Shown: one piece after another, positions 18,409-27,337 of the stretch
Position numbering within the stretch: position 1 is the first letter of the stretch
How the letters are laid out: each line of letters starts with the position of its first letter
Source: Jiella pelagia
GTDB lineage: Bacteria > Pseudomonadota > Alphaproteobacteria > Rhizobiales > Rhizobiaceae
Assembly (NCBI RefSeq): GCF_026898155.1
Contig: NZ_CP114029.1
Span: 2,584,001 to 2,648,000 of the forward strand
DNA length: 64,000 bases
Direction: 5' to 3'
Translations under genes and position numbers: made by a program
The notes under the pieces: model-generated
What the model was told of the DNA's origin: nothing
The model's database searches: none
Seen by the model: only the letters and a program-made list of their open reading frames with translations

Positions 18409-19588
18409 ATGCTCAATCGTCTGGTCTCGTCCGTGAAGCGTTCCGGTTCCTCAAAGCAGCAGTTTGTTCAGCGAATCCCGGCTGACGTCAGAGGCCGCAC
18501 GGCTGGTCTCACAACCGTTGTTCCGGTCGGATCGGAACTCGTCCCTCTGCGGTTCACCGAAAAGACCACGACCGTTAGGTTGTCGTTGCGGACCTCTGAG
18601 CCGCGTGAGGCAAAGATGCGTCTCGCGACCGTTGCGGCGCACTTCGAAGCACTGTGGAACACGTTGCGACAGAGCCGCCCGGTTCGCCTCACTCACGAGC
18701 AAGCGACGGCTCTAGCAGGCGATCTTTATCGGGCATGGGCAAAGGAGAGGCCGGGGGAGCGAACACTCGTCGTTCAATATGAATGGGATGGAACTTCGAC
18801 GATCGACAACGACGGCCGGATGGAAGAGGCCGAAGCTTGGCAATCGATTGCGGAGACGATCCGCGAGGCCGAGGCGGAGAACGACCTGGGTCTTATCCAG
18901 AAGATGCTTGGGCCGCTGGTTGATCGGATGCTGCTTTCGAAGGGGATTCGCGCAGTAGATGGCTCCAGCCGGGAGGTGGTTTTGAGGGCTTTCGTCAAGG
19001 CGCTGGGGGACGCCTTCGAGAACCGCCAGCGGAATGCCGGAGGCGACTACTCTCCCGATCCAAAGGCCGTCCGCTTCCCGTCCTCTGAGATTCTATCGGA
19101 GGATGCCGATACGGCGCCGATAGCAGCAACACGACCCGCAGCACCGTCCTCGCTTACGGGGCTTGTAGACGCATGGTGGCTGGAAGCAGCGAAGGCCGGC
19201 CGTACTATCAGCACCTTCGAGAGTTACCGCAATACGATGAGCCGCTTCGTCGCGTTCGTGAAGCATGACAATGCTAGGCGCGTGTCCGCCGCTGACGTTC
19301 TTGCGTTCAAGGATTTTCGGCTAGCGAGCGGCATCAGTCCCAAGACCGTCGGCGACAGTGACATAGCTGGTCTGCGGGCGGTCTTTGGATGGGCGGTTGT
19401 CAACGGTCTCTTGCCCTCCAACCCCGCCGAGAGTGTCAGGGTTATGAGGATCAAAGCTCGGCAGACCCGAACGAAGGCGCTGACGGAGGACGAGGCTCGA
19501 GCGTTGCTCCGCCAATCTTCCGCCTATTGCAACACCAGAGAAAGCCCGAAGCTCGTCGCAGCGAAGCGGTGGGTTCCGTGGCTTCAGG
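18409..19588 (+). pseudogene. Tyrosine recombinase/integrase, C-terminal catalytic half lost
   Basis: About 393 residues remain of a site-specific integrase of the type found beside tRNA genes. A DUF6538-like N-terminal region (QQFVQRIPADVRGR, TVRLSLRTSEPREAKMRLA) is followed by the core-binding SAM-like domain (LVDAWWLEAAKAGRTISTFESYRNTMSRFVAFV, DVLAFKDFRL, GDSDIAGLRAVFGWAV). The gene stops inside the start of the catalytic domain (ALTEDEARALLRQS) where an IS21-type element begins at 19589; the R-H-R-Y residues are missing. The frame runs on into the IS to 19629. AGGTGG precedes the ATG at 18409. The island can no longer excise with this enzyme. Confidence 0.85.
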
Positions 19589-19654
19589 TGTCAACGACGG
19601 AGCAATTCCAGGCCAGTTGGGCGGAGTAAGAGTCGGCCACGGCGATGGCAGGCG

Positions 19655-19694
19655 CGACGTACGAAGGGGCCCGATCGGGCCCCTTCGTACGTCG
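19655..19694. terminator. 40-bp perfect palindrome downstream of istB (copy A)
   Basis: Two perfectly complementary 20-base arms meet at 19674/19675 with no loop, about 20 bases after the istB stop. It may end the istB transcript from inside the element and shield it from outside transcription. Confidence 0.6.
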
Positions 19695-19711
19695 GCGATC
19701 AGGATGGAGGA

Positions 19712-20591
19712 TCAGGTTGCGGAGATTTCGCCGGTGTCCGGATCGACGGCGTCGCCGGTGGCCTGGTTTTGCTCCGCCGGTTTGTCGACGGCAGAAGAAC
19801 GGCGGCGGCCCGACGACTGCTTGAGCCGGTAGCTGTCGCCGTTCATCGTCAGGATGTGGACGTGATGCGTGAGGCGATCCAGCAGCGCGCCGGTCAGCCG
19901 CTCGGAATGCAGGACGCTTGTCCAGTCTTCAAAGGGCAGGTTTGAGGTCACAATCGTCGAACCCCGCTCGTATCGCTGGGAGAAGACTTCGAACAGAAGC
20001 TCGGCGCCCGTGGGCGACAGCGGCACGTAGCCGAGCCTCGTCGACGATCAGCAATTTGACGGATTGCAGGTCGCGCTGCGTCTTCAGGAGACGACGTTCG
20101 TCGCGGGCTTCCATAAGTTGATGGACGAGCGCGGCGGCGGTCGTGAAGGCGACGGTGAAGCCCTTCTGGCAGGCGGCCAGGCCGAGAGCCAGGACGGCGT
20201 GCGTCTTGCCCGTGCCGGAATTGCCCAGCGCGATCACGTTCTCCCGGCGAAGGATGAACTCGCACCGCGCCAGTTCCAGCACCAGCATCTTGTTGAGGGT
20301 CGCGATCGCGGTGAAGTCGAAGGTGTCGAAGCTTTTGACGGCCGGGAACCGTGCTGCCTTGATCCGGCGCTCGACCGTCCGCCGCTCCCGGTCGATCAGT
20401 TCCAGCTCGATCAGGCGCAGCAGGTAACGGGAATGGTCGACGCCGTCGCGGGCACATTCACGAGCGACCTTGTCATGTTCCCGCAGTACCGTCGGCAGCT
20501 TCAACTGCTTGAGGTGGTGGGCGAGCAGGACCTGCGGCGTGCCGCCCGTCGTTCCCCTCGGCATGGTGTCGGGTGTCGACTTGTCGGTCAT
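19712..20591 (-). CDS. istB: IS21 helper ATPase IstB, copy A (frame restored at GAGCCTC)
   Basis: AAA+ transposition helper of 292 residues after repair. It has a DnaA/IstB-type P-loop LGNSGTGKTH, Walker B LLIVDELGYVPLSP and TSNLPFEDW. The Walker B motif is broken in the written sequence at 20033-20039 (GAGCCTC); GAGCTC restores it. The start overlaps the istA stop as ATGA. Confidence 0.88.
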
Positions 20592-22108
20592 GCCGCCCGC
20601 CCGGGAATGAGGACGGCGTAGTCAGCCGCGGCCGTCGTCCTGACGTCCATCTTCGGCAGATGCGGATAGGCCGCCAGATCGAGACGCGCAGGGCGGTGCT
20701 CGATCCGGGCGAGAGCGATCAGCTTGATGGCATCGAACCCGATGGCCCCGAGCCGGATCGCTTCCGTCACCGCGTCGGTGACGATCGGCATCGGTATCGT
20801 CTCCATCAGCCGCAGCACCTGGATGAACTCCCGTTTGCCGCGGTTGCCCATGCGGGCTTCCAGGAGATGGCGAAGATGCTGGAAGGCTTCCGGCAGATCC
20901 CAGCCCTGGAGTGGCGCGGCCTGGTCGAGCGCGTTCGGCTTGGTCTCGATCAGCGCCAGGTAGTGCAACGGGTCGAAGACGAAGGTCCCGGTGCGATAGT
21001 CGCGCCGATGGCGGGCGATTTCCTCGCCGCCACACAGGATCACCACCTCGTCGACGAAGGCCTTTACCAGGACATCCCGGAAGCCGTAGGTCGTCGGGAC
21101 CGAGTAGTCGTTGCACCGGTATCGGACCAGCGAGGTCGACGAGACCCGGGCGATCCGCTTCTCGCACGGCTCGAGCGGTGTCGCCGGCAGGTCCTTGAAG
21201 GCCGCCAGATCGGCGACGAGCCGCTCGCCGATCGTCTCGTTATGGCGTCCGGCCCGTTCGCCTTGCCGTCGGCGGCATCGCTCGGCCAGCATGGCGTTCA
21301 GGTCATCAAAGCTCGCTGCATGCGGGATCGGCGTCATGAAGTTCGACCGGACGTACTTCACCAGCCCCTCGACTTTGCCTTTGTCGTTCCCCTTTCCAGG
21401 GCGGCCGAAGCGATCGGCGAAGAGGTAGTGGCTCTGGAGTTCCGTGAAGGCCCGGTTTCGCTCACGGCGACCGTCGCCGCAGATCTTCGCCACCGCCAGC
21501 GTGGTGTTGTCGTAGAGGATCGACAGCGGCACTTTGCCGAAGAAGTCGAAGGCCGACACGTGACCGTCGAGGAACGCTTCCGTCGTCTCGGCCGGATAGG
21601 CCTTCACGAACGGCGCGTCCGAGTGCGGCAGATCCATGCAGAAGAAGTGGATCTTCTGCCGGACGCCGCCGATCACGCCGATCGCCTCGCCGAAGTCGGC
21701 CTGCGCATGGCCGGGCGGGTGCGCCAACGGCACGAAGGTCTCGCGCTGGCGGCCGCGGGCGATCCGGACATAATCCTTCACCACCGTCAGCCCGCCGCCA
21801 TAACCATACTCGTCGCGAAGCCGCTCGAAGATCCGCTTGGCGGTATGGCGCTGCTTGACCGGCGCCATGCGATCCGCCTCCAGAATCGCGTCGATCATCG
21901 GCAGGAGCGTGCCGAGCTTCGGCTTTCCAACCGGCTTCGTTCGCGTATACCCAGGTGGAACCGAGAACCGGCACATCTTCGAAACCGTATCGCGGCTCAG
22001 GCCAAAGACCTTCGCCGCCTCGCGCTGACTGTTGCCCTCGAGATGAACGAAACGGCGCACGGAGGCGTAGACTTCCACGGCAAACATTCCCGGCCGCTCT
22101 CCCGACAA
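20588..22108 (-). CDS. istA: IS21 transposase IstA, copy A
   Basis: 506-residue DDE transposase. An N-terminal HTH (EAAKVFGLSRDTVSKM) is followed by the rve core with PGHAQADFGEAIG (first Asp), SILYDNTTLAV (second Asp) and DKGKVEGLVKYVR (Glu region), then a basic C-terminus. Nearly identical to copy B at 62130-63650. Confidence 0.9.
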   Translation of the reverse strand: MSGERPGMFAVEVYASVRRFVHLEGNSQREAAKVFGLSRDTVSKMCRFSVPPGYTRTKPVGKPKLGTLLPMIDAILEADRMAPVKQRHTAKRIFERLRDEYGYGGGLTVVKDYVRIARGRQRETFVPLAHPPGHAQADFGEAIGVIGGVRQKIHFFCMDLPHSDAPFVKAYPAETTEAFLDGHVSAFDFFGKVPLSILYDNTTLAVAKICGDGRRERNRAFTELQSHYLFADRFGRPGKGNDKGKVEGLVKYVRSNFMTPIPHAASFDDLNAMLAERCRRRQGERAGRHNETIGERLVADLAAFKDLPATPLEPCEKRIARVSSTSLVRYRCNDYSVPTTYGFRDVLVKAFVDEVVILCGGEEIARHRRDYRTGTFVFDPLHYLALIETKPNALDQAAPLQGWDLPEAFQHLRHLLEARMGNRGKREFIQVLRLMETIPMPIVTDAVTEAIRLGAIGFDAIKLIALARIEHRPARLDLAAYPHLPKMDVRTTAAADYAVLIPGRAA

Positions 22109-22203
22109 AGGAAAACAGCCTAACCACTGGCCGGATTTTACTCCGGCGCGGCAGCCCCGATCAGCGCCGCTTCGTGGCCTACTTTCTCACCGCCCTACAC
22201 ACA

Positions 22204-22350
22204 GGAGGCTCTTCACGAAGCAAGACACGCACTCGTAGAGGTCCTGCAGCGGGAGCTCGGGTCCGGCCGGTTCGCCCGCATCAATGTCATAAGGATTGAT
22301 CATCCGCGCCCCGACGTGCCGCGAGCTGGCCTGCTGCCGGTTTCGTGGAC
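22204..22350 (+). pseudogene. 3' fragment of an unrecognised gene
   Basis: From the IS21 boundary an open frame reads EALHEARHALVEVLQREL, then GRFARINVIRIDHPRPDVP, to a stop near 22357. It looks like a genuine C-terminus cut off by the IS but I cannot place the family. It contains an intact GAGCTC at 22253. Confidence 0.3.
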
Positions 22351-22387
22351 ACTGAGATAAGGTGTTTAACGGAACTGGAGAGTTGGA

Positions 22388-22459
22388 ATGCAACGAAGGA
22401 AGTTCAGCCGCGAGTTCAAGCTTGAGGCCGTGAGATTGGTCAAGGATCGGGGTGTTGCG
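22388..22459 (+). pseudogene. 5' fragment of an IS3-family orfA
   Basis: Begins MQRRKFSREFKLEAVRLVKD, a typical IS3 OrfA HTH start, preceded by an IR-like stretch with GTGGACACTGAGA. It is cut at 22460 by the IS256-type element B1. Only 24 codons remain. Confidence 0.7.
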
Positions 22460-23784
22460 GGTCGTGTCCCCACACGTGGTGTAGCTCAGCGGTAGCGTCG
22501 CCGATCTCGTCCGCGCCATTCATCGCGCTGTAGGACGGGATTGGCGGCGCGGTGGTCACCAGCGGTTTCCGGTTAGGTTTGGGTTGCGAGACCTAACCGC
22601 AACCGGAGATCCCCTGATGACCGACGACATGATGAGCCTGCGCGGGCTCCTGGAGAAGACCCCGGACGCCGATCTGTTGCGCGAGATGATCGGCTTTGCC
22701 GCCGAGCGGCTGATGGAACTGGAGGTTGGCGCAGCGACCGGCGCCGGCTATGGCGAGAAGAGCGGCGAGCGGCTCGCCCAGCGCAACGGATACCGCGATC
22801 GGGACTGGCAGACGCGTGCCGGCACGGTCGAGCTGCGCATTCCGAAGCTGCGGAAGGGGAGCTACTTTCCAGGCTTCCTGGAGCCGCGGCGCATGGCCGA
22901 GAAGGCCCTGACCGCTGTCATTCAAGAGGCGTATGTCCAGGGCATCTCGACGCGCTCGGTCGACGATCTCGTCAAGGCAATGGGCATGACCGGCATCTCG
23001 AAGAGCCAGGTGTCGAGGCTCTGCGAGGAGATCGACGGCAAGGTGAAAGCCTTCCTAGAAAGGCCGATCGAGGGCGACTGGCCCTATCTCTGGATCGACG
23101 CTACCTATCTGAAGGTCCGTCGTGGCGGTCGTATCGTATCGGTCGCCGTCATCATCGCTGTCGGCGTCAACACCGACGGCCGACGCGAGGTGCTGGGCAT
23201 AGAGATCGGCACATCCGAGGCGGAGCCGATCTGGACCGAGTTCCTGCGCAAGCTGACCCGGCGCGGGCTGCGCGGCGTGAAGCTCGTCGTCTCCGATGCT
23301 CACGAAGGCATCAAGGCGGCCGTCACCAAGGTTCTGACGGCGACATGGCAGCGATGCCGGGTGCACTTCATGCGCAACGTGCTGGCCCATGCCGGCAAGA
23401 GCGGACGCCGAGTGGTGTCGGCCTTCATCGCCACCGCCTTTGCCCAGGAGACGCCCGAGGCCGCCAGCCTGCAATGGCGCTCCGTCGCCGACCAGATCCG
23501 GCCGAAGGTGCCCAAGCTCGCCGCCATCCTCGACGACGCCGAGCCCGACGTGCTGGCCTACATGACCTTCCCGAGAGAGCATCGTGCCAAGTTGCACAGC
23601 ACGAACCCGATCGAGCGGCTGAACGGCGAGATCAAGCGGCGCACCGACGTCGTCGGCATCTTCCCAAACGACGAGGCCATCCTGCGTCTCGTCGGCGCCA
23701 TGCTGATCGAGCAGAACGATGAGTGGGCCGTTCAGCGGGCCAGGTACATGACACTGGAATCCGTCGCTCCCTTGAGCGATGATC
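22460..23784 (+). mobile_element. IS256-type element B, copy 1 (3' end cut by an IS3-type element)
   Basis: Starts GGTCGTGTCCCCAC, identical to the outer end of copy 2 at 43634. The 3' part is replaced at 23785 by an IS3-type element beginning TGAGGTGGTCC. The terminal sequence GTGTAGCTCAGCGGTAGC resembles a tRNA D-arm by chance. Confidence 0.8.
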
Positions 23785-23846
23785 TGAGGTGGTCCCCTTT
23801 CCCCGCACAGCCTGGCAGCTGCTTTAAGCTTGGTCTTGGTGGTTGA
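22617..23846 (+). pseudogene. IS256-family mutator transposase, element B copy 1, C-terminus replaced
   Basis: DDE transposase of the mutator type. Landmarks: [15 protein letters not shown] (first Asp), [14 protein letters not shown] (second Asp), [11 protein letters not shown] and [22 protein letters not shown] (Glu). The normal end seen in the fragment at 29097, [10 protein letters not shown], is missing; the frame runs into the adjacent IS3-type element and stops at 23846. The N-terminal third differs from copy 2 at several residues while the rest is the same, suggesting recombination among copies. Confidence 0.85.
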
Positions 23847-24359
23847 TCATGCCGCCATTTTGATTGTGCTAACGCCTTCGTAGACCTCGGCGGGCGTCTC
23901 GCCGCCATGGGTCGAATGAGGACGTTCAGTGTTGTAATAGGCCATCCATTTCGAGATCCCGGCCCGCGTCTCGGAGCCGGTTTCGAAGGCATGGAGATAG
24001 ATGCACTCGTATTTGAGCGAGCGCCACAGCCGCTCGATGAAGACATTGTCCATCCAGCGGCCGCGCCCGTCCATGGAGACCTTCACGCCCGCGCCGGTCA
24101 AGACCGTGGTGAAGCGCGGGCTGGTGAATTGGCTGCCCTGGTCGGTGTTGAAGATGATCGGCTTGCCGAACCGCGTCATCGCCTCCTCGAGCGCCTCGAT
24201 GCAGAAGTCGGCGTCCATGGTGTTCGACAGGCGCCAGGCCAGGACGCGACGGCTGTACCAATCCATGATGGCGACAAGGTAGAGAAAGCCGCGCCGCATC
24301 GGAACGTAGGTGATATCGGCACACCAGACCTGGTCGGGCTGGTCGATCGTCATGTCGCG

Positions 24360-25699
24360 CAGAAGATAGGGACTGTCAGGAATTCCGTGTGTGGGCGGGC
24401 TTTTTAACATTGTCAGGCCATGGCCCGTGTGAAGCGCTCTCCGTAGATTATGGCGAACTGCGCCTTGGCCATCGCCCACTCACGCGGCGCCATCTTCCAC
24501 TCCTTCTCGGCCCGGTTCAAGACAAGAAAGAGGAGCTTCATTGCCGCGTCGTCGCTCGGGAAATGGCCGCGGGCGCGGACAGCCCGGCGAAGCTTGGAGT
24601 TCAGTGCTTCGATAGCGTTCGTCGTGTAGACGATTTTGCGAACTTCCTCGGGGAAGGCGAAGAACGGGACGACCTCGGCCCAGGCCCGGCGCCAGCTCTG
24701 GCCGATGGCTTTGTATTTCTGACCCCATTCACCCTCCTCGAACGCCGTCAGGGCCTTCTCGGCAGTCCCGGCATTGCTCGCCCGATAGATCTCCTTCAGC
24801 GCGGCCGCGACGGCCTTGCGGTCTTTGTAGGAGGTGAAGTCGAGGCTGTGGCGCAGGAGGTGGACGATGCAGGTCTGAACCGTCGCGTCGGGAAAGACCG
24901 CGGTGATCGCCTCGGGAAAGCCCTTCAGGCCGTCGACGACAGCGAGGAGGACGTCCTCGACACCGCGGTTCTTCATCTCGTTCATGACCCGAAGCCAGAA
25001 CTTCGCGCCCTCATTCTGCTCCAGCCAGAGGCCGAGGATCTCCTTCGTGCCGTCGGCCCGGACGCCGAGGGCGATGTGCACCGCCTTGTTGCGGACGAAG
25101 CCTTCGTCCCGGATTTTGACCCTCAGTGCGTCAAAGAAGACAAGGGGATAGACTGGCTCGAGCGGCCGGGCCTGCCAGGCGGCGACCTCGTCCAGAACGG
25201 CATCCGTCACGGCCGAGATCAGATCCGGCGAAACGTCGACGCCGTAAAGGTCGTGGAGATGCCCGACGATCTCGCGGTTGCTCATGCCGCGGGCGTACAT
25301 CGAGACGACCTTCTCGTCGAAGCCGGGGAAACGACGTTGGTATTTGGCGATGAGCTGCGGGTCGAAGCTCGACTGGCGATCCCGCGGGACGGCGAGCTTG
25401 AACTTGCCGCTCTCCGTCGTCACCGTCTTCTTGCCGTAGCCGTTGCGGCCGTTTCCAGCGCCGCTCTCGCCGGCAAGATGATGATCCATCTCGGCATTCA
25501 GCGCCCGTTCGGCGAGCGCCTTCTTCAACCCATCGAGCAACCCACCGGGATCAAAGGCGGTCTTGGCATCGGCGCCGGACAGAAGCTGGTCGAGAAGCGC
25601 GTCAGGGATACTGGGTTCTTTGCGGCGGGCCATGGGTGATCTCCTTCGGTCCCATTATGCCCGCCCACACACGGAATTCCTGACAGTCCCCAGAAGATA
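24360..25699 (-). mobile_element. IS256-type element D, copy 1, with 9-bp target duplication
   Basis: Element proper 24369-25690 (1322 bp) with perfect terminal repeats beginning GGGACTGTCAGGAATTCCG. Flanked by CAGAAGATA on both sides (24360-24368 and 25691-25699). The same length and ends occur in copy 2, so transposition is recent. Confidence 0.92.
24413..25633 (-). CDS. IS256-family transposase, element D copy 1
   Basis: 406-residue mutator-type DDE transposase. Landmarks: [16 protein letters not shown] (Asp), [14 protein letters not shown] (Asp), [11 protein letters not shown] and [20 protein letters not shown] (Glu). Intact and identical to copy 2 at 37561-38781. Probably the active source of recent insertions. 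Confidence 0.93.
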   Translation of the reverse strand: MARRKEPSIPDALLDQLLSGADAKTAFDPGGLLDGLKKALAERALNAEMDHHLAGESGAGNGRNGYGKKTVTTESGKFKLAVPRDRQSSFDPQLIAKYQRRFPGFDEKVVSMYARGMSNREIVGHLHDLYGVDVSPDLISAVTDAVLDEVAAWQARPLEPVYPLVFFDALRVKIRDEGFVRNKAVHIALGVRADGTKEILGLWLEQNEGAKFWLRVMNEMKNRGVEDVLLAVVDGLKGFPEAITAVFPDATVQTCIVHLLRHSLDFTSYKDRKAVAAALKEIYRASNAGTAEKALTAFEEGEWGQKYKAIGQSWRRAWAEVVPFFAFPEEVRKIVYTTNAIEALNSKLRRAVRARGHFPSDDAAMKLLFLVLNRAEKEWKMAPREWAMAKAQFAIIYGERFTRAMA

Positions 25700-26028
25700 G
25701 GGCCAGATCCTGTGCTCCGGGTGCGGGATCGTCGTCCTCGGGCGCTGGTAGATCGCCGCCAGACCCATCCTGGCCATCAGCCGACGCACCCGCTTGCGGC
25801 CGACCGTGTATCCTAGACGGCGAAGGTGACGGACCATCTGCCGGGAGCCGTACCACGGCGTTTCCAGGAACTGCTCGTCGATCAGCCGCATCAGGCCGAT
25901 ATTCAGGGCATTCTCGCCGTTGATCGGGCCGTAATAGGCCGACCGGCTGATCCCGACGAGCTGGCACTGGCGCAGGATCGTCAGTCCCGCATGCTCCGGC
26001 TCGATCATCTCTCGCCTCCGTGCCACAC

Positions 26029-26313
26029 TCATCGACCGGAGGCTTTCGCTAAAAAATCGCGTTCCACCACCAGCTGGCCGATCTTCGAATGAAGCCGGTC
26101 GATCTCCGCCTCCCGGCTCGCTTCGACAGCTTCGGCCTTGCCCGAGAAAACCCCGGACATGCCTTCCATAGCCTGCTTCTTCCAAGCGTTGATCATCGTC
26201 TGGTGGATGCCGTGCTTGGCGGCGAGTTGCGCCAACGTCATCTCGCCCCGGATCGCTTCCAGTGCCACCCTGGCCTTGAAGTCTGCCGAATATCGCTTCC
26301 GTTTTCCCGTCAT
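26029..26313 (-). CDS. IS3-type X OrfA, copy 1
   Basis: 94 residues, MTGKRKRYSADFKARVALEA onward: an HTH transposase subunit with a C-terminal coiled coil. A T6A slippery run precedes its stop and would allow -1 frameshifting into OrfB, as in other IS3 elements. Confidence 0.88.
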   Translation of the reverse strand: MTGKRKRYSADFKARVALEAIRGEMTLAQLAAKHGIHQTMINAWKKQAMEGMSGVFSGKAEAVEASREAEIDRLHSKIGQLVVERDFLAKASGR

Positions 26314-26367
26314 CGGGGCCGTCCTCTCTCTCGGGAGAACCAAGCTTATCCAAATGTCCGGGAAACC

Positions 26368-26852
26368 GGCTCTTCCGCAGTTTGTGTGGTCATGAGGCTC
26401 TGCGACTCTTTCTGACACCGCAGATGATGCGGTGGAGAAGGCATGCTTCAGATATCCAAGGTTCCCGGCTGCCTCTGCGGTCGAATCCGGCACGAAGTGC
26501 CGTCGGGATTATCCGCTTCTGCGCAGAGCCGGCGCAGCGGGGCAAGATGCCCGGAATGTCAGCAGCGATCGACAATCATTCACGGGTACTATCACCGGCG
26601 TCCGGTGGATCTGCCCCTGATTGGTCGCCATGTCCGGCTCGATCTGCGGGTTCGGCGGTATGCTTGCCAGCACGCAAATTGCCGACGCCAAATTTCGGAG
26701 GACGGCTCCTGATGCTGATCGCGCCCTCGACGCAACGGACCAAACGTCTGGCGAAGGCGCAGGCGGGGATCGGAGTGGCTCTCGGAGGCGCGGCAGGCGG
26801 CCGCCTTGCAGCGAAGATCGCCCTGCCCGTGAGCGGCGACACGGTTCTGCGC
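26368..26852 (+). mobile_element. ISL3-type element, copy A, 5' fragment
   Basis: Starts GGCTCTTCCGCAGTTTGTGTGG and matches copy B at 27338 up to about GACACGGTTCTGCGC. Its transposase N-terminus (Cys-rich [16 protein letters not shown] region) carries a frame change, so it is dead. Left duplication GGGAAACC at 26360. Confidence 0.8.
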
Positions 26853-27334
26853 CGTGCGGCTGCTCTCCGATCTTTGACGCCACGCGTTGTATCCGCTGGC
26901 GGATTCCAAGAACGGCACAGACGCTGCGAAGATGCCAAAGGTGACGGTGCTCATCGACGAATCCGAAACTCATCGGGCGGCCGCTCCGAGATGAGCGCTG
27001 CTTTCTTAGGATGTCGCGCTCTATCTGGGCCTTTTGCAGTTCCCGCTTCGGCCTGGCATTCTCGGTAGCAAGGTCGGCTGGAGACGGCCCCTCCGCCTGC
27101 GTGTTGAAGCGCCCCGCAGGGGCTCGCCCCTTCAAGCAAGAACTGCCGCAACCACCGGCGCAGTTGCGTGTCGTGGATGCCGAGTTCCATCGTGACATTG
27201 GCGACGCTCAAACCGCTCGTGCGCACCCGCTCCACGGCCTGACGCTTGAACTTCTCCGGAAAGAACCGGCGCCTCTTCTCTGCCACCGGACACTCCATGT
27301 CTTGGCCCGAAAGCCTATCATCGGTGTCCACTCA
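26853..27334 (-). pseudogene. IS3-type element Y remnant (orfA and start of orfB)
   Basis: The right end TGAGTGGACACCGATGATAGG (as complement) is at 27334. OrfA starts at 27298 as MECPVAEKRRRFFPEKFKRQ with HTH LSVANVTMELGIHDTQLRRW. Several frame changes follow, then the start of OrfB (PPDEFRI.., FGFVDEHRHLW). It is cut at both ISL3 junctions. Confidence 0.75.
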
Positions 27335-27337
27335 ACC

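Larger units (their letters stand above)
19589..22203 (-). mobile_element. IS21-family element, copy A (istA-istB)
   Basis: About 2.6 kb with ends beginning TGTCAACGACGG (left) and, as complement, TGTGTAGGGCGG (right), followed by partly matching sequence including AGGCCA. The right boundary is set by comparison with copy B, which shares everything from TGTGTAGGG inwards. No clear target duplication is visible (TCAGG left, GGAGG right), so the flanks may have rearranged after insertion. Confidence 0.8.
23847..26032 (-). pseudogene. IS3-type X OrfB, copy 1, interrupted by element D
   Basis: Integrase-core transposase with DQVWCADITYVPM (Asp), FNTDQGSQFTSPRF (Asp) and WMDNVFIERLWRSLKYE (Glu). 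The gene is cut near its middle by the insertion at 24369-25690; the two halves match the intact copy at 41392-42246. Confidence 0.85.

Noticed and set aside
22470..22500. A tRNA-like start, GTGGTGTAGCTCAGCGGTAGC
   Set aside because: It is part of the terminal repeat region of IS256-type element B and recurs inverted at about 43,600; there is no anticodon or T arm after it.
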